Source of the DNA: Verrucomicrobiota bacterium
GTDB lineage: Bacteria; Verrucomicrobiota; Verrucomicrobiia; Opitutales; Opitutaceae
Direction: 5' to 3'
Assembly: GCA_016721945.1 (NCBI GenBank)
Contig: JADKHC010000003.1
Coordinates: 124,001-188,000, forward strand
DNA: 64,000 nt
The notes beneath the pieces were generated by a model. That model saw nothing but the letters and a program-made list of their open reading frames with translations. It did not search any database and was not told where the DNA came from. The translations under genes and the position numbers were made by a program. Positions within the stretch are counted from its first letter, which is position 1; every line of letters starts with the position of its first letter. Shown here one piece after another: positions 1 to 10,874 of this stretch.

Positions 1-1
1 C

Positions 2-1222
2 TTACGCATCGCTTTGCGTTTTCTGCTCGCGAAGCAGAGAGCGATGTTAATGAGCCTCGCGGGCATCGCTTTCGGCGTGGGCTTCATCGTACTCACGCAG
101 GCTGTGACCTCGGGGTTTCAAGGTTTTTTCATCCAGACAATCCTCGGCGCAGATGGTGCGATCCGCTTGGAAGATAAAGTCCAGCTCACTACGGTGCCGA
201 TCGAGGAAGGTGCCTTTAAGATCTCCGTGGAAAGCGCCCGTAAATACAAAGAAGGCGTTGCTGAGCCGCGTCTGCAAATGGAAGCGATTCGGAGCATCGC
301 CGAGGTCAAAGGCGTCTCGCAGGTCCTTCGTGGCAACATCTCCATTCAATCCGCAACGCGCGAGGACTCCGCGCAGATTTTCGGCATCGTGCTTGAAGAT
401 CACCTCACGGTTTCGGATTTGGGCAAACAGATCGTAATGGGCTCGGCAGACGAGTTTCGTCGTTCGCCCGCGGGAATCATGATCGGCCAGGTGTTGGCTG
501 ACCGGCTCAAGATCCGCTTGGGCGAGTCGGTTCTCATTTCGTATGCCGGTCAGTCCACGCGCTACCGCGTCTCAGCGATCTACGAAACCGGCGTGCGTGA
601 CGTTGATCGCTCTCGCATCTTCATGCACCTGGGCGAAGCGCGTACATTACTTAAGAGACCGTTCGGGGCGACGTTCCTCCAGGTGAGTTTGCACCAGCCT
701 GACCGCGCGCCGGAGCTGTGCAAAGTGATCAGCGATATGACCGATCACCGCGCAACGAGCTGGCAGGAACGCGAGCGGGTGTGGCTGTCGGTATTTCAAT
801 TTTTCCGCATCTCGGCGTGGATCACAGTTTCCACCATTATCGTGGTTTCGGGTCTGGGTATGTTCAATACGCTCGCAATGATCGTCATGGAAAAAACCAA
901 AGAGATCGCGATTTTGCGTTCGATGGGGTTCACGCGTGCGGATATCGGCACCACATTTATGCTACAGGGCGGACTGGTGCTGGTAACTGGTTTGGTCGCA
1001 GGATGGATTTTCGGCGCGCTCTGCACGTGGGGTACGGAAAGTATTCCCATCCGGTTGCGCGGTGTTTTTTCCACTGATCATATCGTGGTGGCTTGGGATA
1101 TTTATCACTATCTTGGTGCGGGATTGGCCGCAGCGGTCGTGGTGGCAATTGCTAGTTGGTTTCCTGCACGGCGTGCCGCGCGCATGGAGCCGGCAGGTAT
1201 CATCCGGGGAGCTTCGCAATGA
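2..1222 (+). CDS. ABC transporter permease, FtsX/LolC-E type (5' end outside window)
   Basis: Inner-membrane permease of the FtsX/MacB/LolCE class, which moves lipoproteins or other hydrophobic cargo out of the membrane using ATP from a partner ATPase. The frame is open to the window edge, and the residues before the first internal TTG (position 14) read LRIALRFLLAKQR, the usual start region of this family, so the true start lies upstream. Visible features are an N-terminal membrane helix (about residues 15-35), a long extracytoplasmic MacB-like domain, and three C-terminal helices with the family pattern KTKEIAILRSMGFT after the second helix. The stop overlaps the start of the ATPase gene (ATGA), so the two are one operon. 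The exact substrate cannot be told from sequence; LolC/E is the closest match. Confidence 0.85.
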   Translation, partial: LRIALRFLLAKQRAMLMSLAGIAFGVGFIVLTQAVTSGFQGFFIQTILGADGAIRLEDKVQLTTVPIEEGAFKISVESARKYKEGVAEPRLQMEAIRSIAEVKGVSQVLRGNISIQSATREDSAQIFGIVLEDHLTVSDLGKQIVMGSADEFRRSPAGIMIGQVLADRLKIRLGESVLISYAGQSTRYRVSAIYETGVRDVDRSRIFMHLGEARTLLKRPFGATFLQVSLHQPDRAPELCKVISDMTDHRATSWQERERVWLSVFQFFRISAWITVSTIIVVSGLGMFNTLAMIVMEKTKEIAILRSMGFTRADIGTTFMLQGGLVLVTGLVAGWIFGALCTWGTESIPIRLRGVFSTDHIVVAWDIYHYLGAGLAAAVVVAIASWFPARRAARMEPAGIIRGASQ

Positions 1223-1935
1223 GTGCAGAGGTTAAAAATTCCTCGGGCACGCGCAAAGCCGGCGAGATCGCGGTGCGCTGCCAAAAGCTCACGCGCTACC
1301 TAGGTGAAGGCGAGGCGAGGGTGCACGTGTTGCGTGAAGTTGGTTTTGAAGCCCTGAGCGGAACCGTGACAGCGATCGTCGGACCGTCCGGCTGCGGAAA
1401 GAGCACGCTTCTTTATCTCCTCGGGCTGCTCGACCGGCCGGAAGGCGGCGAAATCTGGATCGGCGGTAAAAATCTCGCTCAAGCTGGCGATGAGGAGCGC
1501 ACCGCTGTACGCAACGAGCACATCGGCTTTGTTTTTCAGTTTCACTTTTTGCTGCCGGAGTTTACCGCGCTCGAAAACGTCATGCTGCCCATGCAAAAGC
1601 TCGGGCGACTTTCCCGCGCGGCGATGCAGGAGCGCGCGATGAAGCTACTAGCGTCCGTCGGTCTCGACGTGAAAAGTCATCGACTCGCGACTCAGCTTTC
1701 CGGTGGCGAACAACAACGCGTGGCAATCGCGCGTGCGCTGGCGAATCAACCGTCGATTATACTGGCCGATGAACCGACGGGAAATCTGGACGTTAAGAAT
1801 TCTGCCGTGGTCTTTGATTTGCTGACGCGACTAGCCAAGGAAAACGGCCAAGCCATCGTTCTCGTCACGCACAACCCTGAAATCGCCAATAAATGCGACT
1901 CCGTGCGGCCGATGCGCGATGGTGTCTTTGTTTGA
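1219..1935 (+). CDS. lolD: ABC transporter ATP-binding protein, LolD/MacB type
   Basis: ATPase partner of the preceding permease, 238 residues, usual length for LolD. It carries Walker A GPSGCGKST, the signature LSGGEQQRVAIARAL, Walker B IILADEPTGNLD and a switch histidine in VLVTHNPE. The frame is open further upstream, but the ATG at 1219 overlaps the permease stop and gives an N-terminus of normal length. The Q-loop reads FVFQFHFLLPEFTALENVMLP, as in LolD/MacB/FtsE. The family assignment is firm. The lipoprotein-release role is inferred from pairing with the LolC/E-like permease; a MacB-like exporter is possible. Confidence 0.88.
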   Translation: MSAEVKNSSGTRKAGEIAVRCQKLTRYLGEGEARVHVLREVGFEALSGTVTAIVGPSGCGKSTLLYLLGLLDRPEGGEIWIGGKNLAQAGDEERTAVRNEHIGFVFQFHFLLPEFTALENVMLPMQKLGRLSRAAMQERAMKLLASVGLDVKSHRLATQLSGGEQQRVAIARALANQPSIILADEPTGNLDVKNSAVVFDLLTRLAKENGQAIVLVTHNPEIANKCDSVRPMRDGVFV

Positions 1936-2155
1936 AGACGAAATGGAAGCAGCACTGCTAATGGCTGGCTTTTGATAAGAATAGTTTCACGCCATTGCCG
2001 GTATCACTGTGATAAGCACAGACAAATGTCTGACGGTTTAGCTAGTAGTTTTCAGTTTAGTGGCCATTCCTATTAGAGAATTTGGTTTACATCGATTTTC
2101 TGTCCGACTTCGTTGCATGACCAAACTTTAACCGCTGAATCTGTATATCTACCCT

Positions 2156-2335
2156 GTGAGCTCACAAAACTCGCGTAAGACATTCTTAGCCCAGATGCTC
2201 GGCTTGTGCGCAGGCATCGGACTGGCGACAAAGCATTTCACTCGCAACGTCACCAAGCCTGCTGCGGCGCAGTCTGCACCCCTCGCCGTGCAAACGGAGC
2301 GTCGCGCCATCGCTCGCAGAGCAGACACCGTCTGA
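2156..2335 (+). CDS. small Tat-like leader protein upstream of actA
   Basis: Short ORF of 59 codons with a GTG start, 33 bases before actA. The product begins MSSQNSRKTFLAQMLGLCAG, an Arg-Lys variant of the twin-arginine pattern followed by a short hydrophobic stretch, then a basic tail ending in RRADTV. It has no heme or Fe-S motif. Position and orientation suggest it is the first gene of the respiratory operon, perhaps a small membrane or assembly protein. I do not recognise a family, so the call rests on ORF quality and context. Confidence 0.45.
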   Translation: MSSQNSRKTFLAQMLGLCAGIGLATKHFTRNVTKPAAAQSAPLAVQTERRAIARRADTV

Positions 2336-2368
2336 TTTCTCTGACACCAACCGCAGTATCACCGGCAC

Positions 2369-3034
2369 ATGTCGAAAATTTTCCCGAAATCGGCCAACCG
2401 CCTGCCGCTCCAGATCATTATTTTCCTGATCGTTCTGCTCGGCGTCGTGACTACGGCAACTAACTATTACGCTACACCGAAGTATACACGCGTGGGTTAT
2501 GCGCCGGTGCAGCCCGTCCCATACAGCCACGCATTGCACGTGGACAAGCTCGGCCTGGATTGCCGGTACTGTCATTCGAATGTGGAAAAATCCGGCGTGG
2601 CCAATCTGCCCACTGCGCAGACCTGCATGAACTGCCACAGCCAGGTCAGGACCGACAGCCCGCTGCTCGCCCCGGTTCGCGCTGCTTATCAATCCGGCGA
2701 ACCTATCAACTGGGTGCGCATCCACCAGGTGCCGGACTACGTTTACTTTAACCACTCCGTCCACGTAAACCGCGGCGTTTCCTGTGTCAGCTGTCACGGG
2801 CAGATCAACCAGATGGAGGTCGTAGCTCACGCGAAGTCGCTTAGCATGGGCTTCTGCCTCGACTGCCACCGCAACCCGCAGGCCAACGTCCGCCCGCTCG
2901 ACCAGGTCACCAATCTCAACTGGAACGCCGACCAGGTAAAAATCGACGGCAAGCCCCACGCCGAGTGGGCCGCTGAATTCGTCAAGAACAACAAGATCAA
3001 GCCCCCGCAAAGCTGCACCGGCTGCCATCGATGA
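2369..3034 (+). CDS. actA: Alternative Complex III subunit A, pentaheme cytochrome c
   Basis: Membrane-anchored multiheme cytochrome c of Alternative Complex III, which oxidises quinol and passes electrons to cytochrome c or directly to an oxidase. Five CXXCH heme sites are visible (CRYCH, CMNCH, CVSCH, CLDCH, CTGCH), matching the ActA pentaheme class, after one N-terminal membrane helix (about residues 15-32). Length is 221 residues, normal for the family. The last heme site lies four residues from the C-terminus, and the stop overlaps the actB start (ATGA), which indicates translational coupling. Confidence 0.93.
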   Translation: MSKIFPKSANRLPLQIIIFLIVLLGVVTTATNYYATPKYTRVGYAPVQPVPYSHALHVDKLGLDCRYCHSNVEKSGVANLPTAQTCMNCHSQVRTDSPLLAPVRAAYQSGEPINWVRIHQVPDYVYFNHSVHVNRGVSCVSCHGQINQMEVVAHAKSLSMGFCLDCHRNPQANVRPLDQVTNLNWNADQVKIDGKPHAEWAAEFVKNNKIKPPQSCTGCHR

Positions 3035-6000
3035 AACGCAAAGTTCAACATCCCGAACCCGCCGCAGGCGAAACCACCGGTCGCAAATACTGGCGCAGCC
3101 TCGATGAACTCGCGGCCACGCCGGGCTTCCAAGAGCACATCGAGCGCGAATTTCCCGAAGGTGCGTCCAACCTCGACGGCGTCGATCGCCGCAAGTTTTT
3201 TAAATTGATGGCCGCGTCCTTCGCCCTCGGAGGCGTGGGTCTGGCAGCTGGTTGTCGTCGGCCGGAATCGTACATTCTTCCCTACGGAAAATCCGTCGAA
3301 GAAATCATTCCCGGTCTGCCGCTTTATTTTGCGACGGCCATGCCGTTGCGCAAGTCCGCGATCCCGCTCCTTGCCGAGACTCACCAGGGACGGCCGACCA
3401 AGCTCGAAGGCAACCCCAGTTATCTTCCGCACGGCAGCGCGAGTTCGTTGCTGGCGCAGGCGTCCATTCTCGATCTCTACGATCCTGATCGCGCGACCCA
3501 GCACACGATTGACGGCGCTGTCGCCTCCGTCGCTGAAATCCAAGACAAACTGGCTGCCATCGCCAAAAAACATGCGACCGAAGGCGGTGCCGGACTTGCT
3601 TTCCTCGCCGACGAATCCAGTTCGCCCACGCGTGCAGCACTGGTCGCAAAACTAAAAGCCAAGCTCCCCAAGGCGATCTGGGCCGAGTACGAACCGATCG
3701 TTGACGAAGCGCCGGTGGCTGCCGCGAAGGCCGCTTTCGGCCGCGCGGTTAAGCCCGTTTACCGTTTCGCCAAGGCCAAGCGTATCCTTTCCTTGGATGC
3801 GGACTTTTTCCACGCCGAATCGGGCAGTCTGTACTACGCCCGCGAGTTTTCCAAAGGCCGTCGCGTCGCTTCGAAGAACGACGAGATGAACCGCCTGTAT
3901 GTCGCTGAGAGTCATCTGACTCTCAGCGGTAGCATGGCCGATCATCGACTGCGTCTCGCGAGTAGCCACATGTTGGCTCTGGCTGCTGCGGTCGCCTGCG
4001 CGATTACGCCCGAAGTTCATAATGTCCTTAAGCCCTACACGCAGGGCGTAGACCTGAATCAAAAGTGGGTCGATGAATGCGCGAAAGATCTGCTCGCCCA
4101 CAAAGGCGAATGCCTCGTTGTCGCGGGTGCGCACTTACCAATCGAAGCCCACGTGATCGTTCATGGGCTCAACTGGCAGCTGCGCAATATCGGCAAGACC
4201 GTAGATTTTGTTGAAGTCCCAACCGAAACCGTGGCGACGATCAACAACGTTACCTTGGCGATCAAGGCCGGTTCGGTCAAGACGCTCGTCGTCCTCGGCG
4301 GCAATCCTGCCTACAACGCTACGGTCGATCTCGATTGGGCCGCGCTTCAGGGTTCCGTGTCTGAAGTGGTTCGTTACGGTTATAACGTTGACGAAACTAC
4401 TTCAGTGAAGTCCGCAGCAACCACGCATATCGCCGCTGCGCACTATCTCGAATCTTGGGGCGATGCACGTACGGCTGATGGCACCATCGTGCCGGTGCAG
4501 CCGATGATACTGCCGCTCTTCAACGGTCTAACCGAACTTGAAGTTCTCGCCCGTATCCTCGGCGAAACTACGACCGATTCTTACACGCTCGTTAACCAAA
4601 CCATCACGGCGATCGCCGGCGGTGATCCGGTCAGCGCGTTCCGCAAATTCCTCCACGATGGCCTGCTAGAAGGTTCGGCTTATCGCGTGGTTTCTGTTGA
4701 ATTTAATCGCGACACGGCCATGGCGGTTTTTGGCGATGTGCCGAAGCCGGTGACCTTCTCGAAGGACGCGCTCGAAGTTCGTTTTATTGCTGACCACAAG
4801 ATGGACGATGGTCGCTTCGCGAACAACGGTTGGCTGCAAGAGTGCCCGGACCCGATCACGAAAATTTCCTGGGACAACGCCATTCTCGTCAGCCCACGTC
4901 TCGGTCAAGAGCTCGGCATTTATCCCGGTGGCGCGTTGCTTCAGGTTGCCCGCGTCGAAGAGGCCGAGTTCAAGACCGGTCGCGAAAACGCGTACATCGG
5001 CGAGCTGACCATCAATGGACGCACGGTCCGTGGCCCGCTGCACATCCAGCCCGGCCTAGCCAACTACACCGTAGTGCTGCCGCTTGGTTATGGTCGCACC
5101 GTTTCCGGACGCGTAGGCAAGAAGCAAGGTTTCAGCGCCTATCCCGTTCGTACCTCCGCTGCGCTTAATATCGCTACGGGCGCAACGCTCAGCAAAACCA
5201 GCGAGCGCTACCAACTCGCCAACACGCAGGAGCATTGGTCGATGGAAGGCCGCGACATCGTGATCGAGGCCAACTTCGACGAGTACAAAGAGAATCCTGC
5301 TTTCGTGAAAGCCATCGGCATGGAGTCGCATACACCGAAAGTTCTCGGTGAAGAAGGCGTGCGTCGCCCCGGCGAAACCGAGCAAGCCTTTAAGCAGCGT
5401 ATCCACGGCGGCGCTACGGCTGGAATTTTGCCACGCGGACAGTCCCTCTATGAGTCGCCTGCATTCACCGGCGAACACCAGTGGGGCATGAGCATCGATC
5501 TCAATACCTGTACCGGTTGCAACGCCTGTGTCGTCGCCTGTCAGGCCGAGAATAATATTCCGATTGTCGGCAAGGATCAGGTCCTTCGCGGTCGCGAAAT
5601 GCACTGGATACGACTAGATCGTTATTACTCCGATGGAAACGCCGATGGCGCGGCTTTCGGCGGTGAAGGCAACAAGCAGCTTCCGGAAGATCCCCAGGTT
5701 TCCCTGCAACCGGTGGCGTGCGCTCAGTGCGAACTCGCACCGTGTGAAACCGTATGTCCGGTCAACGCGACCGTGCATGACGAAGAAGGTCTCAACGCGA
5801 TGGCCTATAACCGTTGCATAGGTACACGTTATTGCGCGAATAACTGTCCGTACAAGGTTAGGCGTTTTAATTTCTTCGATTGGAATAAGCGCTCACTCGA
5901 CAGCCTTTACCTCGGGCCGCTCGGACCGAGCGGTATGCCCGAACTGGTCAAAATGGCCAAAAACCCCGACGTCACCGTGCGCATGCGCGGCGTGATGGAG

Positions 6001-6479
6001 AAGTGTACGTATTGCGTGCAACGAATCCAGCAGGCCAAGATCGCGCAGAAGTCCAAGGCTGGTGCGTCTGACCGCGTTAAGATTCCCGATGGCACAATCA
6101 AGGTTGCCTGCCAGCAGGTTTGCCCGGTCGAAGCCATTGCCTTTGGCGATATCACCGATCCGCTGAGCGCGGTTTCCAAAGCCAAAGCCCTTGAACAGGA
6201 CTACGCTTTGCTCGGTTACCTCAATGTCCGTCCGCGCACCACTTACCTCGGTAAACTGCGCAATCCTAACTATGCGATGCCCGAGTTTGCCGGTCTGTCT
6301 GCCGACAAGAAACTCCCGTTTAGCCGTCAGGAATATAACAACAAAAATCACCCCGCGCACAGCGACGAAGGCCACGGCCAGGACTCGCATGGGGCAGGGG
6401 ATAAGCATGCCGAACCGGCGCAACCGCAGCATGGACACTCCTCGCTCGAAACCTTCAAGAACCTAGGAGGGCTTAGCTA

Positions 6480-6480
<1 letters not shown>
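3031..6480 (+). CDS. actB: Alternative Complex III subunit B, molybdopterin-oxidoreductase-like Fe-S protein
   Basis: Large extracytoplasmic Fe-S subunit, 1149 residues, fusing a molybdopterin-oxidoreductase-like domain (about 100-780) to a four-cluster ferredoxin domain (about 820-1090). The N-terminus has the extended Tat leader typical of ActB: a WRSLDELA segment, then DRRKFFKLMAASFAL and a possible lipobox ending AAGC near residue 75. Cysteine motifs include CTGCNACVVAC, CAQCELAPCETVC, CIGTRYCANNC, CTYC and CQQVC. In characterised ActB proteins the molybdopterin-like domain carries no Mo cofactor; I infer the same here. It sits between actA and actC with overlapping ends. The C-terminal tail is His/Glu rich. 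Confidence 0.93.
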
Positions 6481-7904
<1,424 letters not shown>

Positions 7905-7916
7905 TCTCCAACCAAC

Positions 7917-8450
7917 ATGGCTGCTCAACCCCATGGCTTGATTGCCACCTTCGAAACCGCGCCAGAAGTCTATCATGCGGCGGAGAAAGTGCGCGACGCC
8001 GGTTACAAATTCTGGGACTGCATAACGCCTTTCCCGATCCACGGTCTTGACAAAGCGATGGGCGTGAAACGTTCCAATGTGCCAAAATTTTCGCTCACCG
8101 GTGGCATCATCGGATTCTGCACCGGCATGAGCATGATCTGGTTCATGAACGCGTTTGACTATCCTCTCGTGGTCGGCGGCAAACCATACTTCAGCCCGAT
8201 GTTTGCGTTTCCCGTTTCGTACGAACTCACGATTCTGTTCTGCGCCTTCGCGACGATCGGAGGCATGTTCTTCCTTAACCGACTGCCGATGCATTACCAC
8301 CCGGTGCTTAAGCATGACACCATTCACCGTGGTATGGATGACCAGTTCTTTATCGTCATCGAAACGCGCGATCCGAAGTTCGACGCCGCACGCACCCGCG
8401 CCTTGCTCGAAAAAGCCGGTGGCAAGGACATAAAGGAGCTGGAGGCCTAA
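7917..8450 (+). CDS. actD: Alternative Complex III subunit D (DUF3341)
   Basis: 177-residue membrane subunit of the DUF3341 family. It has a conserved soluble start (GLIATFETAPEVYHAAEKVRDAG, written here only to show the family pattern in part: LIATFETAPEV and KVRDAGY), two central hydrophobic helices (about 60-85 and 100-120) and a C-terminal soluble region. It lies 12 bases after actC and 3 bases before actE. Its role in the complex is structural as far as is known; no cofactor motif is visible. Confidence 0.9.
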   Translation: MAAQPHGLIATFETAPEVYHAAEKVRDAGYKFWDCITPFPIHGLDKAMGVKRSNVPKFSLTGGIIGFCTGMSMIWFMNAFDYPLVVGGKPYFSPMFAFPVSYELTILFCAFATIGGMFFLNRLPMHYHPVLKHDTIHRGMDDQFFIVIETRDPKFDAARTRALLEKAGGKDIKELEA

Positions 8451-8453
8451 ACC

Positions 8454-9089
8454 ATGCGCTACGCCTATTTCACTCTAGCCTTCTTGGTTGTGCTTACGGT
8501 TTCCGTGCTCGGTTTTCGTGGAAGCACCTTCACCCGGCCACCGATGATGGTCTTCCCTGACACGTTTTTTCCGGAGATGAATCATCAGGCCAAGTACAAG
8601 CCTCAGGCCTCCAGCACTTTTTTTGCCGATGGTCGTGCTGATCGACCGTTGCCCGCAGGTGTAGTCTCGCGTAATCCGTTGCGTGATGACGACCATCTCT
8701 ATCGCGGAAAAACCGCAAACGGCCAGTGGGCGAAGGGCTTTCCCGCCGCTGTTGCTGTGGACGCCCGTTTGATAGCACGCGGTCGAGAACGCTATACGAT
8801 TTATTGTGCGCCCTGTCATGGTGCGCTTGGCGATGGCAAAGGGATCGTCACGCAATACAACTGGGGCGCTCCGGCGAATTTCCACAGTGACGTATTTCGT
8901 TCCATGCCCGAGGGTCAGATTTTTGATACCATTACGAATGGCGCAAAAACCATGTTTTCCTACGGCGACAAACTTGTTCCTGAGGATCGCTGGGCTGTCA
9001 TCGCCTACGTGCGGGCCCTGCAGCGAGCACAAAACGCCCGTGTCAATGACGTCGAGGCGAACCATAAACAGGAGCTAGGTATCAAATGA
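8454..9089 (+). CDS. actE: Alternative Complex III subunit E, monoheme cytochrome c
   Basis: 211-residue membrane-anchored cytochrome c. One CXXCH site (CAPCHGALGDG) sits near residue 120, with a probable distal Met in the RSMPEGQIF region. An N-terminal hydrophobic anchor covers residues 4-20. It would pass electrons from the ActA/B module to the downstream oxidase or a soluble carrier. The stop overlaps the actF start by four bases. Confidence 0.9.
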   Translation: MRYAYFTLAFLVVLTVSVLGFRGSTFTRPPMMVFPDTFFPEMNHQAKYKPQASSTFFADGRADRPLPAGVVSRNPLRDDDHLYRGKTANGQWAKGFPAAVAVDARLIARGRERYTIYCAPCHGALGDGKGIVTQYNWGAPANFHSDVFRSMPEGQIFDTITNGAKTMFSYGDKLVPEDRWAVIAYVRALQRAQNARVNDVEANHKQELGIK

Positions 9090-10357
9090 GCAATTCCGCT
9101 AAAAATGCTCCCGGATCGTTTCCTGCCTCGTCGCCCGGTGCCAATCGCGCACTTGCGGTTGGCATTGTCGGCATCGTTGCCACCGCTGGCGGGCTGCTCC
9201 TCCCAAACAATACGCACGCCGTCGCGCATTCGTGGCTCGTTGGTGTGACTTTCTGGGTGGCGATCACCATCGGCATGCTGCTGATGACGATGATTCACCA
9301 CATCTTCGATGCTTCGTGGTCGACGGTCATCCGTCGCCAGTGGGAGCACGGTCTCGCCGCATTTCCGTGGCTGGCCGTTTTGTTTCTGCCATTGGTTCTG
9401 GCAACCTGGTTTGGTCCACGTGACCTTATCTGGCCTTGGATGAATCCCGAGCACGTGCTGCATGGCCACGGCACGGTTGCCAACGATATCCTCTACGTGA
9501 AGAAGTCCAGTTTCCTGAGCATCAATATGTTCATGGGGGCCACGGCGATCTTCTTTACGGTTTGGATCTGGCTTTCGGCTCGTCTCCGGAAGGCGTCTTT
9601 CACTCAGGACTCCGACGGCGATCTCAAGTGGACACGGATGAATCGGGTCACGGCTGCTTTTGGCATTCCGTTGGCCGCACTCTCGCTGACCTTTGCCGCG
9701 ATCTACTGGATCAAGAGTCTCGAATACCACTGGTTCTCCACGATGTACGGCGTGTGGTTCTTCGCGAACTGCGTACGTGGCGCACTCGCTATCAGCGTGC
9801 TTATCATGCTCTGGCTGTATGTGCGTGGTGACTACAAAGGCATTCTCAACACGAACCATCTGCATTCGATCGGCCAGCTCATGCTCGCTTTCACCGTGTT
9901 CTGGGCCTACGTGACTTTCTCGCAGTATTTCCTCATCTGGAATGCCAACGTTCCCGAGGAAACCTTCTGGTACAATCTCCGCGAAATTAACGCCGACGGT
10001 TCGCCGAACCAGTGGAAATATGTCGGCATCTTCGTGCTCGTCTTCGGTCACTTCCTCGTGCCGTTCCTCTATCTGCTCTCTTACAAGCACAAGATTGTTC
10101 ACTCGAAGATCAAATTTATCGCGATCTGGATGCCTTGCGTGATCTTCTTCGATCTTTGTTACAACATCCTGCCTGCGCTCAAGAATGAGCATGGCGATGC
10201 GTTGCCTCTCGTATCGGTTAATTTCATCTGGACGATCACGGCAGTGATCGGTGTCGGAGGCATCTGGTTGTACGCTTATTTGAAGAGTCTGCCGACTGCC
10301 AAGCTCATCCCAATCCGCGATCCACGCATCAACGAAAGCCTCCTGCACCATGAGTGA
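9086..10357 (+). CDS. actF: Alternative Complex III subunit F, NrfD-like membrane protein
   Basis: Second polytopic membrane subunit, 423 residues with about ten helices, a diverged relative of ActC. The family pattern MTMIHHIFDASWSTVIRRQWE is followed by helices at the rear with FAIYWIKS-like and WAYVTFSQYFLIW segments. It completes the membrane core with ActC. Start overlaps actE, and the end overlaps the next small gene by eight bases, so the operon continues into the oxidase genes. Confidence 0.9.
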   Translation: MSNSAKNAPGSFPASSPGANRALAVGIVGIVATAGGLLLPNNTHAVAHSWLVGVTFWVAITIGMLLMTMIHHIFDASWSTVIRRQWEHGLAAFPWLAVLFLPLVLATWFGPRDLIWPWMNPEHVLHGHGTVANDILYVKKSSFLSINMFMGATAIFFTVWIWLSARLRKASFTQDSDGDLKWTRMNRVTAAFGIPLAALSLTFAAIYWIKSLEYHWFSTMYGVWFFANCVRGALAISVLIMLWLYVRGDYKGILNTNHLHSIGQLMLAFTVFWAYVTFSQYFLIWNANVPEETFWYNLREINADGSPNQWKYVGIFVLVFGHFLVPFLYLLSYKHKIVHSKIKFIAIWMPCVIFFDLCYNILPALKNEHGDALPLVSVNFIWTITAVIGVGGIWLYAYLKSLPTAKLIPIRDPRINESLLHHE

Positions 10358-10643
10358 CGCTGCTCCAAAAACCGGATTTTTTATCACCGCCGTAGCTGTC
10401 ATCGGCGGTTTCCTGATCTTTGTTCTGATCCTTGTGATTGCGTATCTGCCGAACAAAGCCACGCCGCTGCCTGAAGGCACGAAGACTCCAGAAGAGCGCG
10501 CTACGATCTTGAGTGAACTTCGAGCCAAGGAGACTGCCGGGGCCACCACGTATGGTTGGGTGGATCAACCTAATGGCGTCGTGCGTATCCCGGTTGATCG
10601 CGCCATGCAGTTGACCGTCGAAGAGCTCAAGGCCAAGAAATAA
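10350..10643 (+). CDS. small single-helix membrane protein between actF and ccoS
   Basis: 97-residue protein with one hydrophobic helix (about residues 9-31) and a C-terminal soluble part containing YGWVDQPNGVVRIPVDRAMQ. That last pattern resembles short membrane proteins found beside Alternative Complex III genes, where it may be a small subunit or assembly partner. It overlaps the end of actF by eight bases and is six bases before ccoS. No cofactor motif is seen, and the function is inferred from position only. Confidence 0.75.
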   Translation: MSDAAPKTGFFITAVAVIGGFLIFVLILVIAYLPNKATPLPEGTKTPEERATILSELRAKETAGATTYGWVDQPNGVVRIPVDRAMQLTVEELKAKK

Positions 10644-10649
10644 TCCACA

Positions 10650-10853
10650 ATGGAATGGGTCTTCTACGGCATTGCGTTTCTCGTTTCGGTTCTAGTGACC
10701 GGTTCGGCCGTCTATGCGCTTTATTGGTCGTCCAAAAAAGGACAGCTCCGCGATCTTGAGCAGGGCGCTCTTTCCATTTTTGATGACAAAGAACCGGTTG
10801 GGCAGCCGACCGATTTTTTCCCGGGCAAGCGCCCTTCTAAACCTGCTCGCTGA
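10650..10853 (+). CDS. ccoS: cbb3 oxidase assembly protein CcoS
   Basis: 67-residue membrane protein with one N-terminal helix (about 5-25), then the CcoS-like stretch GQLRDLEQGALSIFDDKEP. CcoS is needed for maturation of cbb3-type cytochrome oxidase. The length and the D-L-E...D-D pattern fit the family. It is placed just before ccoN. The usual partners ccoG and ccoI are not in the window. Confidence 0.82.
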   Translation: MEWVFYGIAFLVSVLVTGSAVYALYWSSKKGQLRDLEQGALSIFDDKEPVGQPTDFFPGKRPSKPAR

Positions 10854-10874
10854 GTTTAAACGATATTCTTTTCA

